A stretch of 64,000 bases of DNA from Flavimaricola sp. (GCA_020629175.1 JAHDDU010000008.1:1-64000), one strand, 5' to 3'. Numbered from the stretch's first letter, positions 17,334 to 31,050 are shown. Numbers and translations are program-made. Notes: generated from the letters alone by a model not told the origin.

Positions 17334-18461
17334 TCAGTAAACAGGCTCCAACCTCACGTCTGCAGGCACCTCATTAGGGATCGCTGGGATCGACAGAAGC
17401 GCCACAAACGCTGCCCCTGCCCGAACGGACCCACCCATCCGGGTCAGCCATCCGCCCAAACCGCCAGCCTTGCGACCGCGCGCAATCGCTAGATTGGCCC
17501 GCTCCATCCGCTCAAGGTTCTTAACCCAGCGTGGATGATCGATGTCCAGCGTCATCGGAAACACCTGTTTAGAGATCTCAGAGGTCTTGCGATACACCTC
17601 TTGCCCGTACCAGGCAGGATCCACACCCAACGCCTTGTGGAACTCTGGCCGCTGGTGATCGCGCACCCACATGGTGGAATAGACCGCCGTCAAAAAGAAC
17701 TTGATCCACATCTTGTTCACCCGGCTTTGCGTCAACGCAGGGTCTGTTTTCATCAGCAAGGCAAAAGCCTCGCCATGGCTGAACTCGTCGTTGCACCACT
17801 CGCGGAACCACTGGAAAATCGGATGGAACTGTTTGTCCGGGTTTTCCTCAAGATGCCGAAAGATGGTAATATAGCGCGCATAGCCAATCTTCTCGGACAG
17901 ATAGGTCGCGTAATAGATGAACTTGGGCCGGAAATAGGTGTACTTTTTGGCCTGTGTCAGAAACCCAAGGTTCACGGCAATGCCTGCCTCGCGCAGCGCA
18001 TCATTGATGAAGCCCGCGTGCCGCGCTTCGTCCCGTGCCATCAGTTGGAACAATGTGGTGATATCTTCGTTTGAGCCGCGCCGCTTCATTTCCTTATAGA
18101 GTACACAGCCCGAAAACTCCGCCGTGCAGCTTGATATCAGAAAGTCGATGAACTCGGCCTTCAGCGCCGGGTCCATACCCTCCCAGTCGGCCTCCCATTC
18201 ATCATTCTTTTTGAAATGGCCTTTGTTTGGATCACTCTTCATCTGGGCAATTAACGCGTCCCATTCGGCCCGCACAGGGCTCACATCAATGGCGTCCATT
18301 TCATCAAAATCGGTGGTGTAGAACCGCGGGGTTAGCAACGTGTTCTGCATCGCCACTTCTGTCGCTTCCTCATTTGTTAGAGGCGGCAGGGCTTCCTGCC
18401 GGGCGATCGCCTCTTCGGCGGTGGCGGCATCGGACGAATGGAGCGGGGCTTGCACGTTCAT
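17334..18461 (-). CDS. acsF: Mg-protoporphyrin IX monomethyl ester oxidative cyclase AcsF
   Basis: This membrane-associated di-iron enzyme forms the isocyclic E ring of bacteriochlorophyll using oxygen. Two Glu/His helices are visible: SCTAEFSG...ARDEARHAGF and NDEFSHGEAFAL. Its 375 residues match the family. No BchE appears in the window, so ring closure here depends on oxygen. The start overlaps the upstream 98-residue gene by ATGA. The C-terminus is variable and rich in Gly and Arg before a hydrophobic end. Confidence 0.96.
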   Translation of the reverse strand: MNVQAPLHSSDAATAEEAIARQEALPPLTNEEATEVAMQNTLLTPRFYTTDFDEMDAIDVSPVRAEWDALIAQMKSDPNKGHFKKNDEWEADWEGMDPALKAEFIDFLISSCTAEFSGCVLYKEMKRRGSNEDITTLFQLMARDEARHAGFINDALREAGIAVNLGFLTQAKKYTYFRPKFIYYATYLSEKIGYARYITIFRHLEENPDKQFHPIFQWFREWCNDEFSHGEAFALLMKTDPALTQSRVNKMWIKFFLTAVYSTMWVRDHQRPEFHKALGVDPAWYGQEVYRKTSEISKQVFPMTLDIDHPRWVKNLERMERANLAIARGRKAGGLGGWLTRMGGSVRAGAAFVALLSIPAIPNEVPADVRLEPVY

Positions 18462-18754
18462 GACATCACCTCTTCGCTAAAGGAAAACTCACACAACTCC
18501 ATGAATTCCAGATCACCCGTCGCGCGGGTCCACAGCCGCTCTAGCTTGGAGGCGCGGACAATCGTTGCCAGACGATCCTCCTCAACCACCTCGCCGTAGG
18601 GGGCCATGATCTCGGGGCCCTGCACTTGCACCGTGTCCCCGGGGTGGACGACCGCGCCGTTGTTGAACCGTACATGTGCGGACAGCTCCTCAAACCGGTG
18701 GCTGATGCTCACCGTGCAGGGCGCTGTTTCACGTGATCTGAATATCAATCCCAT
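18458..18754 (-). CDS. Conserved photosynthesis-cluster protein of unknown function (98 aa)
   Basis: I recognise this only by position: a small soluble protein between puhC and acsF occurs in many Rhodobacteraceae clusters. It has no signal peptide or membrane segment. It shows beta-rich stretches (NNGAVVHPGDTVQVQGP) resembling a small barrel and an acidic tail. Its stop overlaps the acsF start as ATGA, which suggests a role tied to the cyclase, but no function is assigned. Confidence is high that it is a gene and low on role. Confidence 0.85.
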   Translation of the reverse strand: MGLIFRSRETAPCTVSISHRFEELSAHVRFNNGAVVHPGDTVQVQGPEIMAPYGEVVEEDRLATIVRASKLERLWTRATGDLEFMELCEFSFSEEVMS

Positions 18755-18810
18755 AGCTCTTTGTTCCCTTTTTCAAATGGCGCAGGCTGGCTGGGCCCGC
18801 GCGGTTTTAC

Positions 18811-19266
18811 TCACTTCACCAAATCCGCAAAGGCCGCGACGTTGTCCGCGCCATAGCCGATCAGCTCAATCACCTGCCCGGTCGCGTCGTCAATGACTGC
18901 CGTATGTCCGTTGTCGCGTGTCACAACGCGGATCGGGGCCTCCATCCCGGCGCCCTCCAACATGCGCTGACGCTCTATCACAAGGCCGATGACTCCGATG
19001 AACCCATTGCGCGGATCGGATGAAATGGCGACGACCTCATCTCCATCTCGCAGGGTATAGACCCGCATGTCATTGCCGCTCAGCGTCAGACTGCGCTCGG
19101 CTACAATAGGCGCTTCTTGCAGCACGCCGCTGTTGGGTACGTCAGCCCATTGCGCATAGGTCACCAACGCGACGCTCGCGAGCATCAGACCAAACATGGC
19201 CTGCACCAAAAACTTGGGGACCATCTCGCGGTCCCGGTGGCGCATCTGTGTTTCCAAACCTGCCAT
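18811..19266 (-). CDS. puhC: Photosynthetic complex assembly protein PuhC
   Basis: This single-pass inner-membrane protein (TIGR03054 type) is needed for normal assembly of the reaction-centre/LH1 core in Rhodobacter. It has 151 residues, with a membrane helix at about 18-40 (FLVQAMFGLMLASVALVTYA) and a periplasmic domain behind it. A TAGGAGGACGTC ribosome site precedes the ATG. It follows puhB by nine bases. Confidence 0.93.
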   Translation of the reverse strand: MAGLETQMRHRDREMVPKFLVQAMFGLMLASVALVTYAQWADVPNSGVLQEAPIVAERSLTLSGNDMRVYTLRDGDEVVAISSDPRNGFIGVIGLVIERQRMLEGAGMEAPIRVVTRDNGHTAVIDDATGQVIELIGYGADNVAAFADLVK

Positions 19267-19275
19267 GACGTCCTC

Positions 19276-19914
19276 CTATTCTGCCGCGACGGCATTGCCG
19301 TCAGGTTGTTGCGTGCGCTTGACTTGTGGCTGGCTGATCCGCGTCTCGGCCGCTTCGGCGAAAAGTCGGGCGACATTGGCCGCATCCGGGATGCAGCGCA
19401 GTGCTGGCTGGGTACGCGCCATTTTCCACGGGCGTACGTGGGGCCAGGTCATCAGATAGCTGATGCGCGTGTCGCCTATCGTCTCAAACGCGATCGTTCC
19501 GGTGCCATCCTTTTTGACGTCGGCCTGCGCCGTGCCAATCCAGGTGTACGGCAAATTCAAAGTCATGGTCAGCGCCGCGCCAATGCGCATCGCCACACGC
19601 TTGTTCGTCAGGGTGTAGACCGTGCTGCGCGCCTGAACATAGGCGATGCCATACAAGATGAGGCAAGCCACAACACCTGACAGCAGGAACGGCACCCCAT
19701 GCAACAGCGCCTGCCCAAGCGGATATACTTCCGCCGAGACGATGATCCGCCAGACAGCAATCAGCGCGAAATAGCCAAACACCCAGCGCAGGCCCAGCGC
19801 CTCCCTCGCAAGGCGGCGCGGATTGGGCGACCCTTGCCACAGGATATGCTCATCCTTGGGCAATTGTTCCGGCAGGCCGCGGATGGGCTCAAAATTGAAA
19901 TCGTCGTCGCTCAT
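19276..19914 (-). CDS. puhB: Photosynthetic complex assembly protein PuhB
   Basis: This PH-domain-like membrane protein helps reaction-centre assembly. The conserved start is MSDDDFNFEPIRGLPEQLP, then DEHILWQGSP, two or three hydrophobic segments and a PH-like C-terminal half. I chose 19914, giving 212 residues; an open frame back to 20115 would run into puhA and has no homology. It sits between puhA and puhC as in all related clusters. Confidence 0.94.
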   Translation of the reverse strand: MSDDDFNFEPIRGLPEQLPKDEHILWQGSPNPRRLAREALGLRWVFGYFALIAVWRIIVSAEVYPLGQALLHGVPFLLSGVVACLILYGIAYVQARSTVYTLTNKRVAMRIGAALTMTLNLPYTWIGTAQADVKKDGTGTIAFETIGDTRISYLMTWPHVRPWKMARTQPALRCIPDAANVARLFAEAAETRISQPQVKRTQQPDGNAVAAE

Positions 19915-19978
19915 CTTGTGTTCCCCTGTCTTGGGTCTTGCGGCCCCCGACCGGCTGCGTCGGGGGCCGCTATCGCGT

Positions 19979-20752
19979 TTACAGAACGGTGTTCGACCGC
20001 GCGGGCGAGGCATAGAACGTGCCGCCTGCGTACCAAGCCATGACCTTCTCTTCTTCGAGAAGCGTGATCTGGCTGGGGTCCTTTTGCTGCGGAATGCCGG
20101 CAAAGTTCTCAGCAAAGAGTGATCGGACTTTGACCCGGTCGGACTTGATTTTGCACATATTGATCGGGATCAAACGGGTGCTTCCATCGTCCAACTGGAC
20201 ATCAAGAAAGCGCACCATCTGCTCTGGCACATCGACCCACATGTCCGTGACATTGCCAACGATGCCTTTGTCGCCCGCCACAACGGTCAACCCACGCGGA
20301 TCATACCCGGCAGACACCGCGAAATCTGCAAGACCAGACATCCGCTGGATCTTGACGTGACCGTGACCATCGAGCTCAGGCACATCGCGCCGTGGCGCCC
20401 AGGCCGCAGGGCCCACACCATCGGCCATCGGATCACCGGTTGGAACGTAGGGCGACCCGGCCGAGGCCGACGTCCGCGCCAGCGCGAGGTTCTTGCGATC
20501 ATGCGCCTCTTCGTTCTCGACACTAGGCACCGTCACCGAGCCGCGCCCATGGGGCAGATCAAATGTCTTGGGTTTGGGCACCGGAAATGGCCCTTGATTG
20601 GGGGCTGCATTGCCGTCGTCATCCTGCAAAGGATAGCCTTCGCGCATGTTCTCGGTCTGCAGGTAGTAGACGAGCCCCGCAAAGAAAATCCAGAACAACC
20701 AGATGGCCGCGCTCGCCAGATCGAAGTTGCCGAAAAAAGTTTCACCTACCAT
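19979..20752 (-). CDS. puhA: Photosynthetic reaction centre H subunit
   Basis: This subunit caps the cytoplasmic face of the reaction centre and guides protons to QB. There is one N-terminal helix (about residues 12-31, [16 protein letters not shown]), then the conserved REGYPL and a soluble PRC-barrel domain with [16 protein letters not shown]. The length of 257 residues is standard. The distant partners pufL and pufM are 21 kb away in the same window. Confidence 0.97.
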   Translation of the reverse strand: MVGETFFGNFDLASAAIWLFWIFFAGLVYYLQTENMREGYPLQDDDGNAAPNQGPFPVPKPKTFDLPHGRGSVTVPSVENEEAHDRKNLALARTSASAGSPYVPTGDPMADGVGPAAWAPRRDVPELDGHGHVKIQRMSGLADFAVSAGYDPRGLTVVAGDKGIVGNVTDMWVDVPEQMVRFLDVQLDDGSTRLIPINMCKIKSDRVKVRSLFAENFAGIPQQKDPSQITLLEEEKVMAWYAGGTFYASPARSNTVL

Positions 20753-20772
20753 GGTTTCAAATCCTCCTTAGG

Positions 20773-22203
20773 TCAGGTCGGGAAGTCGGTGAGGGCAAGC
20801 TTGCCCCCCCGCGCCCCTGTCATCGCCAGCGTCCGCACAAGCGGGCCCAAAGCGACAAGAGTGATGAACAAAAGACCAATCTCGACGTGGTATACGACCG
20901 AGTAGCCGGTGGCAGGCGTGGCGAGCGCCTCTCCCAAAGTGCCGTTCCCGGCGGCACCGTTGACGAGGTCGCGTAAAGCGCCCCCGACAAAGATCGAAAG
21001 CCCGGCACCGGTGGCCTGCGCGGCCCCCCAGGCACCAAGGGCAAGTCCGCGACCCGCAACACCCTGCACCGGCAAGGTCATCGCGGCCGTCAGGGTAGAG
21101 ACGGAGAACAATCCGCCTCCAAACCCAATCAGCAGAGCACCCAGATAGAACAAAACGGGCGAGCCAAAAGGCGCGGAAAAAATCACACATGTAAAGGCCA
21201 GCACACCGGCCAATATTCCCCGCGCCGCCATCCGGTAGGTATCCAACCCGCGCGATAACCAGCGTGCGGCCAGCGCAAAGGCCGCCAGCGCGCCCCCCGC
21301 CCACATGGCCGTGAGCAACGTGGTCGCCGATACCGACAGGCCCAAAATCTCACCGCCATAGGGCTCCAACAGCACGTCCTGCATGTTGAAGGCCATGGTT
21401 CCCAAAAACACGACAGCAATCAAACGCCCCGCGTCCGACCCTTCTGCAAAGTCCCGCCACGCTTGTTTGAACGTTGGCCGGGGTGCGGCCCGTTCAGCAC
21501 GCGACATGGGCGCCATCTTTTCCTGTTTCCACAGGGCGATCAGGTTCAGCACAATGGTGACAACCGCCGTCCCCTGCACCACCTGCACCAGCCGCAGCGC
21601 CGAATAGTCGCGCAACAGCGTACCGATCACCACGGCGCTGAGCGCCATGCCGGCAAGGAACATCACATAAAGAAGTGCCACAACCTTTGGCCGCGTCTCC
21701 TCATCCGCACGGTCTGCGGCCAGCGCAAGGCCCGCCGTCTGGGTCATATGCATGCCCAAACCGGTGAGCAAAAACGCGAGCGCAGCCCCCAATTGCCCGG
21801 CCCAATCTGCATCCAGCGTCCTGTCCCCTGACAGAACCAAAAGCGCCATCGGCATGATCGCCAGCCCGCCAAACTGGTAGAGCGTGCCAAACCATAGATA
21901 CGGCACACGCTTCCACCCAATGGCCGAACGATACGTGTCCGACCGAAACCCCAAAAGCGCGCGAAACGGCGCCACCAGAACCGGGATTGCAATCATGAGC
22001 GCCACGACCATCGCACTGAGCGACAGCTCAACAATCATCACCCGGTTCAGCGTCCCCAGCAGCATCACCGTCGCCATCCCGACAGAGATCTGGAACAGGC
22101 TCAGCCGCAGCAATTGCCCAAGCGGCAGCCCCGTACTGGCCGCATCCGCAAAGGGCAGCATGCCAACACTCAGCCGTTTCAGTGAGGACGAGCGAAAGAT
22201 CAT
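20773..22203 (-). CDS. lhaA: LH1 assembly protein LhaA (PucC-family transporter-like)
   Basis: This 476-residue, roughly 12-helix protein of the BCD/PucC branch of the major facilitator superfamily is thought to deliver bacteriochlorophyll or hold LH1 peptides during ring assembly. Typical blocks are GTLNRVMIVELSLSA, LGFRSDTYRSAIGWKRVPY and GFGGGLFSVSTLTAAM. It sits between bchM and puhA; the start overlaps the bchM end by four bases. A second family member lies after bchG. Confidence 0.94.
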   Translation of the reverse strand: MIFRSSSLKRLSVGMLPFADAASTGLPLGQLLRLSLFQISVGMATVMLLGTLNRVMIVELSLSAMVVALMIAIPVLVAPFRALLGFRSDTYRSAIGWKRVPYLWFGTLYQFGGLAIMPMALLVLSGDRTLDADWAGQLGAALAFLLTGLGMHMTQTAGLALAADRADEETRPKVVALLYVMFLAGMALSAVVIGTLLRDYSALRLVQVVQGTAVVTIVLNLIALWKQEKMAPMSRAERAAPRPTFKQAWRDFAEGSDAGRLIAVVFLGTMAFNMQDVLLEPYGGEILGLSVSATTLLTAMWAGGALAAFALAARWLSRGLDTYRMAARGILAGVLAFTCVIFSAPFGSPVLFYLGALLIGFGGGLFSVSTLTAAMTLPVQGVAGRGLALGAWGAAQATGAGLSIFVGGALRDLVNGAAGNGTLGEALATPATGYSVVYHVEIGLLFITLVALGPLVRTLAMTGARGGKLALTDFPT

Positions 22204-22885
22204 GCCACCCCCTCAAACACAAGCGCAGTCGAAATGTAGAACCCGCTCGACACCCGCTCCACTTCGGTCAAAGTGCCGGGCACACCGGTTTCTTCCATCT
22301 CGCGGCGGACACCATCCGTCGTGTGTGGCACCATCTGGGGCGATCTGTCGGCCTTTGGGAAGAGCTTTCCAATGCGGAACATCGCCATCAGCAAGGGCGT
22401 CCGGGGTGGCAGGGTAAAGACAAAGCGCCCACGCAAACGGGGTGCCGCCTCCCCCAACAGACGTGCCACATCATCGGCACCGTAATAGATCATCGAATCC
22501 ATCGCAAAGATGTGGTCAAACGTGCCCAGCGCGGGGTCGAGCATATCGCCCGCATGCCAGGTGATCTGCCCCGCCAAATGCGCCGGGCAGCGTTTCTGTG
22601 CAATCTCGATCAGCGCAGGCGAGATATCTGCTGCCACAACATGCGCGCCCCGCTCGGCCAGCGCCACGGCTGCCGCACCCGTCCCACAGCCTGCATCCAA
22701 CACGCGCGCCCCGCGCAAATCGGCAGGCAATTGCGCCAGCATCACCGCGCGCATCCGGTCCCGCCCCGCACGCACAGTGGCCCGCACACCAGACACGGGC
22801 GCATCCGACGTCAGACGCTCCCATACCTTGGTGGCTGAGCCATCGAAGTAGCTCTCAACCCTATTGCGCGTGGACAGGTAATCCA

Positions 22886-22886
<1 letters not shown>
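22200..22886 (-). CDS. bchM: Mg-protoporphyrin O-methyltransferase BchM
   Basis: This SAM-dependent enzyme methylates the C13 propionate of Mg-protoporphyrin IX, the step before AcsF. The SAM motif I is VLDAGCGTGAAAVALAERGA, and motif II-like VAADISPAL follows. I use ATG 22886, which overlaps the bchL stop as TGATG; the preceding in-frame codon is TTG. The length of 228 residues is typical. Confidence 0.96.
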
Positions 22887-23850
<964 letters not shown>

Positions 23851-23906
23851 ACACCGGATCGGCGGGCGGGTCGATGCGGCAAAGCCGCGAGGGACGCACG
23901 ACGTAT

Positions 23907-26900
23907 TCATTCCGCAGCCACCCCTTCCATTCTGTCTTCCAACTGATCGGCCGCCTCTTGCAGCGCCTCCAGCGTTTCTGCATCTGGCGCCCAATACTCA
24001 CGGTCGCTTGCCTCCAGCAGTCGGTTCGCCATCCGCATCGACGCTTGCGGGTTCAATGCAGCCAACCGGTTGCGCATCTCGTCATCCAGCACAAAGGTCT
24101 CGCTCAACCGCTGGTACACCCACGGCTCCACATCGCCGGTTGTCGCCGACCACCCCATCGTGTTGGTGATATGCGCCTCAATCTGGCGCACACCCTCATG
24201 CCCGTGCTTGAGCAAGCCTTCGTAAAACTTCGGGTTCAGGCTACGGCTGCGCGTTTCCAGCGCCACCTGATCGGTCAGGGTCCGCACCTTCGCCGTCCCG
24301 CGCGTCTGATCCCCGATATAAACTGGGGCCGCCTCGCCACCCTTCGCACGCTTAACTGCCCGCGCGATCCCACCAAGCGTGTCAAAGTAATGATCCACCG
24401 TGGTCACACCCAGCTCGACGCTTTCAAGGTTCTGATAGGCCAAATCCACATCGCGCAGTGCCTTTTGCAAGAGGCCAGGATTTGCCTCCGCCTTACCGTT
24501 GATACCGTAGGCAAACGACTTGCGCGCCTCATAGGCATCGGCAAGCTCATCCTCATCCCCAAAGGCCGAGCTATCGACCAACTGATTGACGTTCGAGCCA
24601 TAAGCCCCTTCGGCATTGGAAAACACACGCAGCGCCGCCTCTTCCAGTGAGCATCCCATCTCGGCCGCATAAATCAGCGCATGGCCGCGGATGAAGTTCT
24701 GCTCCACCGGCTCGTTGGCCTGAGCACATTTCAGCGCCGCCTCAGCCAGCATCCGGGTTTGCAACGGCAACAAATCGCGGAAAATTCCGGACAGCGTCAT
24801 CACCACGTCAATCCGAGGCCGCCCCAGTTCAGAAAGCGGCACCAGATCGGCGCCCGACAACCGGCCAAAGCTGTCAAACCGCGGCACGGCCCCCATCAGC
24901 GCAAACGCCTGCGCAATCGGCGCACCGTCGGATTTGATATTGTCCGACCCCCACAAAACCAGAGCCACCGTCCGCGGCAGAGCATCATGCGTCTCAAGCA
25001 ACAAATCCGCCTGGGCCGCACCATCGCGCAGGGCAAAGGTTGTAGGCATCCGGAACGGATCAAACGCATGGATATTTCGCCCGGTTGGCAAAATCTCGGG
25101 GCTGCGGATCAAATCGCCGCCGGGCACAGGGGGGATGAACCGCCCCGACAACGCCCGCATCAAGGCAGGCAGCTCATGATCCTCGGCCAATTCGGGCATG
25201 TCACGCCCTGCCAGCCGCTCCATGTCGGCACGCGCCGCCGCAGACATCGGCGTGCCCACGATATGCAGCCCCTCGGGGATCAGCGCCCCTTCGGTTTCCT
25301 GCACCACCAGCCACAGCTTTTCGATATCGCGCGCATTCAGATCGACCGCATTGGCCTGATCGCGGATCAGCACCTCCAGATCACCGCGCGCCTCGTCCTC
25401 AGGTGCCATCTCGCGCCAGCGGGTCAGGCTGTCCTTCAGCTCGATCAGCCCTTTATACAGCCCGGCACTGGCCAAAGGCGGCGTCAAATGCGTGACCGTC
25501 ACAGCGCCGGACCGCCGTTTGGCAAGCGATGCCTCAGACGGGTTGTTGGCCGCATAGAGATACACATTCGGCATCTCGCCGATCAGCCGATCCGGCCAGT
25601 CGCGCGCGCCTAGGCCCGCCTGCTTGCCCGGCATAAACTCCAGCGCGCCATGCATGCCAAAATGCAGCACCACGTCTGCCTCATAAGTGTTGCGCAGCCA
25701 TAGGTAAAACTGAGCGAACGCATGGGTCGGCGCAAAGCCCCGCTCAAACAGCAGACGCATCGGGTCGCCTTCGTAGCCAAAGGCAGGCTGCACACCTACA
25801 AAGACATTGCCAAAGTGCTGGCCTAGCACGAACACGCCGCGCCCGTCCGATTGCACCTTGCCGGGGGCCGGGCCCCAGACCTCTTCGATCGCGGCCAAGG
25901 GCGGTGTGCCACGCACGATATCTTCGGCGCTCACATGCGCCGCCACATTCGCCTCTTGCCCGTATTGCTGCGCATTGCCGCCCAGAACAGCGGCACGCAA
26001 CGCATCAACGCTTTCAGGCATCTCGACGTGATAGCCATCGGCCTGCATCTGCTGCAGAGTGTTGAACAGGCTCTCAAACACACTCAAATAGGCGGCTGTC
26101 CCTACCGCACCCGCATTGGGCGGAAATCCAAACAGCACAACGCCGACCTTCTTGTCGGCATTGCGCATTTGCCGCAGCTTGGCCAGCCGTAGCGTCTTTT
26201 GCCCCAGCGAGGTGATCCTCTCCGGACAAGGGGCCATTTCCTTGCAGGTGGAAACAGCGCGACAGGCATGGGCACATCCGTTGCACCCTTCGGCGCCATG
26301 CCGTCCGGCAAAAACCGTCGGGTTCGTAGCCCCATCGATCTCAGGCAAGGCAACTAGCATCGTTGTCTCGATCGGACCCAGCCCCTGTGCACTCTCGGCC
26401 CACTGACCCAGCGTCTGAAACTCCAACGGTTGCGCCGAAATATAGGGGACATCCAACCGCGTCAGCAGCTCTACCGCTGCGGCACTGTCATTGTAGGCGG
26501 GCCCCCCCACAAGCGAGAACCCGGTGAGCGAGACCATCGCATCAACCTTGCCCTCAAAATAAGCCTCGACCGCCGGCGTCCCGTCCAATCCCCCGGCAAA
26601 GGCCGGCACGACGCGCAAGCCCAATCCCTCAAACTCGCGGATCACTGCATCATAATGCGCCGTGTCCCCCGACAGGACATACGACCGCAGCATCAGCACA
26701 CCCACCGTCGCCAAAGGCGATTGAACAGCCGGTATATCTGCCAAGTCAGTCACGACACCAACATCCGGGTGATAGAGACCCACCTCCGGATACTCGACCG
26801 GCGCCCTAGCCTTCACCGGCTGCCACTCCATGCCTGTGGCATAGCGCGACACCAGCATCCGGATCATCTGTTCGATGTTCTCATCAGACCCGCCCAGCCA

Positions 26901-27422
26901 ATATTGCATCGCCAGAAACCAAGTGCGCAAATCCTGCGCCTTGCCCGGGATGAGCCGCAGCAGCTTGGGCAACCGACGCAAGGCCGCCATCTTCTTAGCA
27001 CCTGACGCGGTCGACGGCTTGGATGTGCCGCGCAACGCCTTGAGCACCTTCAGGGCGCCCGACGCAGGCTTTGCCATATCCAGATCGCCCATTCGGGTCA
27101 GCTTGACGATCTCGGCATCAGCGATGATGTTCACCATCGCATCACAGTGATCCCGCCGCGCTGCAAGATCGGGCAAAACGGCCGCCGTGTGCTCCTCAAG
27201 GAAAAGCAGGTTCGACACCACAATATTGGCACCGGCAATCGATGTCTGTGCAGCCTCCAGCGCATCCGGAGATTCACCCCATTCCGCAGCGGCATGTACT
27301 GAAATCTCAAGCCCCGGGAAATCCGCCACCAACCGCTCGCGCGCGCGCATCACCGGTCCAGCCGCATGGCTGTCCAGCGTCACGATGACGACGCGATATG
27401 TGGGGGCCAAACTATCGCGCAT
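23907..27422 (-). CDS. bchH: Magnesium chelatase subunit BchH
   Basis: This large porphyrin-binding catalytic subunit accepts protoporphyrin IX and Mg2+ and is driven by BchI-BchD. It has 1171 residues from ATG 27422 ([19 protein letters not shown]), close to the usual 1180-1200. CobN-type blocks include [16 protein letters not shown] and [10 protein letters not shown]. The start overlaps the bchB end by 11 bases; a longer open frame to 27593 lies in bchB. The C-terminus ends in a Glu-rich helix. Confidence 0.97.
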   Translation of the reverse strand: MRDSLAPTYRVVIVTLDSHAAGPVMRARERLVADFPGLEISVHAAAEWGESPDALEAAQTSIAGANIVVSNLLFLEEHTAAVLPDLAARRDHCDAMVNIIADAEIVKLTRMGDLDMAKPASGALKVLKALRGTSKPSTASGAKKMAALRRLPKLLRLIPGKAQDLRTWFLAMQYWLGGSDENIEQMIRMLVSRYATGMEWQPVKARAPVEYPEVGLYHPDVGVVTDLADIPAVQSPLATVGVLMLRSYVLSGDTAHYDAVIREFEGLGLRVVPAFAGGLDGTPAVEAYFEGKVDAMVSLTGFSLVGGPAYNDSAAAVELLTRLDVPYISAQPLEFQTLGQWAESAQGLGPIETTMLVALPEIDGATNPTVFAGRHGAEGCNGCAHACRAVSTCKEMAPCPERITSLGQKTLRLAKLRQMRNADKKVGVVLFGFPPNAGAVGTAAYLSVFESLFNTLQQMQADGYHVEMPESVDALRAAVLGGNAQQYGQEANVAAHVSAEDIVRGTPPLAAIEEVWGPAPGKVQSDGRGVFVLGQHFGNVFVGVQPAFGYEGDPMRLLFERGFAPTHAFAQFYLWLRNTYEADVVLHFGMHGALEFMPGKQAGLGARDWPDRLIGEMPNVYLYAANNPSEASLAKRRSGAVTVTHLTPPLASAGLYKGLIELKDSLTRWREMAPEDEARGDLEVLIRDQANAVDLNARDIEKLWLVVQETEGALIPEGLHIVGTPMSAAARADMERLAGRDMPELAEDHELPALMRALSGRFIPPVPGGDLIRSPEILPTGRNIHAFDPFRMPTTFALRDGAAQADLLLETHDALPRTVALVLWGSDNIKSDGAPIAQAFALMGAVPRFDSFGRLSGADLVPLSELGRPRIDVVMTLSGIFRDLLPLQTRMLAEAALKCAQANEPVEQNFIRGHALIYAAEMGCSLEEAALRVFSNAEGAYGSNVNQLVDSSAFGDEDELADAYEARKSFAYGINGKAEANPGLLQKALRDVDLAYQNLESVELGVTTVDHYFDTLGGIARAVKRAKGGEAAPVYIGDQTRGTAKVRTLTDQVALETRSRSLNPKFYEGLLKHGHEGVRQIEAHITNTMGWSATTGDVEPWVYQRLSETFVLDDEMRNRLAALNPQASMRMANRLLEASDREYWAPDAETLEALQEAADQLEDRMEGVAAE

Positions 27423-28974
27423 AATGGGCCTTCGCCTCATAGAGCGTATCGAGCGAAATCTCCGCCAAGCCTCGATCTGCAGCAAATGCTTCGGTATTGC
27501 GTCGCGCTTTGCCGCGCACAAAGAACGGTATTTTCTTGAGCTCACGCTCGGCGTCTGACAGCCAGATGACGTTGTCGGCTGGATGTGCGCCATCTTTCAT
27601 CTGACCAACAATACTCCCGCCGGAGGCTCCCGTGTTTTCAACTTCTTCCAAAGGCTTGGGGCTGTGCCCGCCGTGATGGCTTGGCCCCGCTGCATCATGA
27701 AATTCAAAATCGTCTCGGAACATCGTCAACAAGTGCTCTTCAAGCCCCATGACGAGCGGATGCACCAATGTGTCAAACAATACATTCGCGCCTTCAAAGC
27801 CCATTACCGGGCTGTAGCGGGCGGGAAAGTCCTGAACGTGCACGGGCGCAGAAATCACGGCGCATGGAATGCCCAGACGTTTGCCAATATGGCGCTCCAT
27901 CTGCGTGCCCATGATCATTTCAGGGGCAAGACGCTCAATAGTTGCTTCCACTTCGAGGTAGTCATCAGTGATGAGCGCCTCCACACCGTAGTCTTTTGCC
28001 ATGGTGCGCAAAGGACGGGCCATCTCGCGGTTGAAACATCCCATCCCGACAACTTCGAAACCCATTTCATCGCGCGCGACGCGGGCCATGGCCATCACGT
28101 GACTGCCATCCCCAAACAGGAAAACCCGCTTGCCTGTCAGGTAGGTGCTGTCGACGCTGGCGCTCCACCAGGGTAGACGCAGCCGGCTCTCATCAGGCGA
28201 AAAATTTTTGCCCAAAATTTTTCCCACCTCACCGACAAAGTCGCGCGTTGCTCCGACACCGATGGGCACGATCTTGGTGTAGGGCTGGCCATGATTTTTC
28301 TCCAAAAATCTGGCGGCGGCTTCACCTGTTTCGGGATAGAGCAAGACATTAAAGTGTGCAGCGGGCATGCGGGCAATATCCGCAGGCGTTGCGTCCAAAG
28401 GAGCCGCGACATTCACGTCGATTCCAAGATCGTAGAGAAGGGCGGTGATCTCCTGAATATCATCGCGATGGCGAAATCCGAGAGCAGTTCCACCAAGGAT
28501 GTTGCAACTGACCCTTTCCGTCCGCTCCTGCGGTTTGGCGAGCGTACGCACGATCTGATAAAATGTCTCATCGGCGCCAAAGTTTTCTTTGCGCTGGTAC
28601 GAAGGAAGCTCGAGCGGGATCACCGGAATGCCGCCCAGATCCATGGTTTCGGCCATGCCACCAGGGTCATCCTGAATAAGTTCGGCCGTGCAGGATGCGC
28701 CTACAATGATTGCCTCGGGCTGAAACCGGTCCACCGCATCTTGACAGGCATCTTTGAATAGATGGGCGGTATCAGATCCCAGATCACGGGCCTGAAAAGT
28801 CGTATAGCTCACCGGCGGGCGGTGATTGCGCCGTTCGATCATGGTAAAGAGCAGATCGGCATAGGTATCGCCTTGTGGCGCATGCAAGATGTAGTGCAGC
28901 CCCTTCATACCTGTCGCGACACGCATTGCACCCACATGGGGCGGACCCTCATATGTCCAGACCGTCAGCTTCAT
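27412..28974 (-). CDS. bchB: Dark-operative protochlorophyllide reductase subunit BchB
   Basis: This NifK-like half of the catalytic heterotetramer carries the Asp ligand of the NB cluster at Asp36 (QGDTYAD), the known position. Family blocks include [13 protein letters not shown] and [26 protein letters not shown]. The length of 520 residues is normal. Residues 448-460 in the linker before the C-terminal domain are encoded by DNA closely resembling an intergenic repeat (see the separate entry). It is the third gene after bchF and bchN. Confidence 0.97.
   Translation of the reverse strand: MKLTVWTYEGPPHVGAMRVATGMKGLHYILHAPQGDTYADLLFTMIERRNHRPPVSYTTFQARDLGSDTAHLFKDACQDAVDRFQPEAIIVGASCTAELIQDDPGGMAETMDLGGIPVIPLELPSYQRKENFGADETFYQIVRTLAKPQERTERVSCNILGGTALGFRHRDDIQEITALLYDLGIDVNVAAPLDATPADIARMPAAHFNVLLYPETGEAAARFLEKNHGQPYTKIVPIGVGATRDFVGEVGKILGKNFSPDESRLRLPWWSASVDSTYLTGKRVFLFGDGSHVMAMARVARDEMGFEVVGMGCFNREMARPLRTMAKDYGVEALITDDYLEVEATIERLAPEMIMGTQMERHIGKRLGIPCAVISAPVHVQDFPARYSPVMGFEGANVLFDTLVHPLVMGLEEHLLTMFRDDFEFHDAAGPSHHGGHSPKPLEEVENTGASGGSIVGQMKDGAHPADNVIWLSDAERELKKIPFFVRGKARRNTEAFAADRGLAEISLDTLYEAKAHYAR
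27595..27632. repeat. Repeat copy lying in frame inside bchB (copy G)
   Basis: Read on the minus strand it has GGAGCCTCCGGCGGGAGT, a short variable part and TGGTCAGATGAA. The intergenic copy E at 56220 has the same two blocks (18 and 12 identical bases). The length keeps the bchB frame and encodes Thr448 to Lys460. Confidence 0.7.
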
Positions 28975-28982
28975 GACGCACG

Positions 28983-29038
28983 CCCCGGGGGCGCTTCGCC
29001 CCCCGGACCCCCAGAGGATATTTTTAGCCAGAAGAAGT
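28983..29038. repeat. Dispersed intergenic repeat, copy C
   Basis: A GC-rich hairpin (GGGGGCG/CGCCCCC) is followed by GGATATTTTTAGCCAGAAGAAG in the inverse orientation to copies A, B and F. It lies between bchN and bchB. Confidence 0.75.
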
Positions 29039-29050
29039 CGGATGCTTGCG

Positions 29051-30855
<1,805 letters not shown>

Positions 30856-30885
30856 GTTAAGATTCCCTGACAGTCAATTATGTCA

Positions 30886-30915
30886 AGAATAGGAATGAAC
30901 AGCGCTGAGTGTCAA
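30886..30915 (-). promoter_or_regulatory. bchF promoter
   Basis: Minus-strand TTGACA (30910-30915) and TATTCT (30886-30891) are 18 bases apart, a good sigma70-type promoter. The -35 box is inside the PpsR operator at 30910-30927. The leader would be about 23 bases. Confidence 0.7.
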
Positions 30916-30927
30916 CTTTAAGTTACA
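30910..30927. promoter_or_regulatory. PpsR/CrtJ operator at the bchF promoter
   Basis: TGTCAACTTTAAGTTACA is an exact TGT-N12-ACA palindrome covering the bchF -35 box. It is 123 bases from the second site near ppaA in this divergent 279-base region. Confidence 0.87.
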
Positions 30928-31032
30928 ATAATCGATGCCGCTTATTGTCTTATAAAGTTTACAGTTTCCTCTTCGATTTTGACTTGATGGGCAAGTCTCG
31001 CACGGCCTTCATGGAGGTGTGTCAACAATAGG

Positions 31033-31050
31033 TGTCAATTTGCTTTGACA
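31033..31050. promoter_or_regulatory. PpsR/CrtJ operator upstream of ppaA
   Basis: TGTCAATTTGCTTTGACA is an exact TGT-N12-ACA match. Its right end is TTGACA (31045-31050), a possible -35 box with GAAAAT 17 bases downstream, so PpsR may repress its own regulator operon. Confidence 0.83.

Noticed and set aside
30870-30887. TGACA-N8-TGTCA arrangement between bchF and its promoter
   Set aside because: It has the half-sites in the wrong order for PpsR and probably arises from overlap with the bchF leader.
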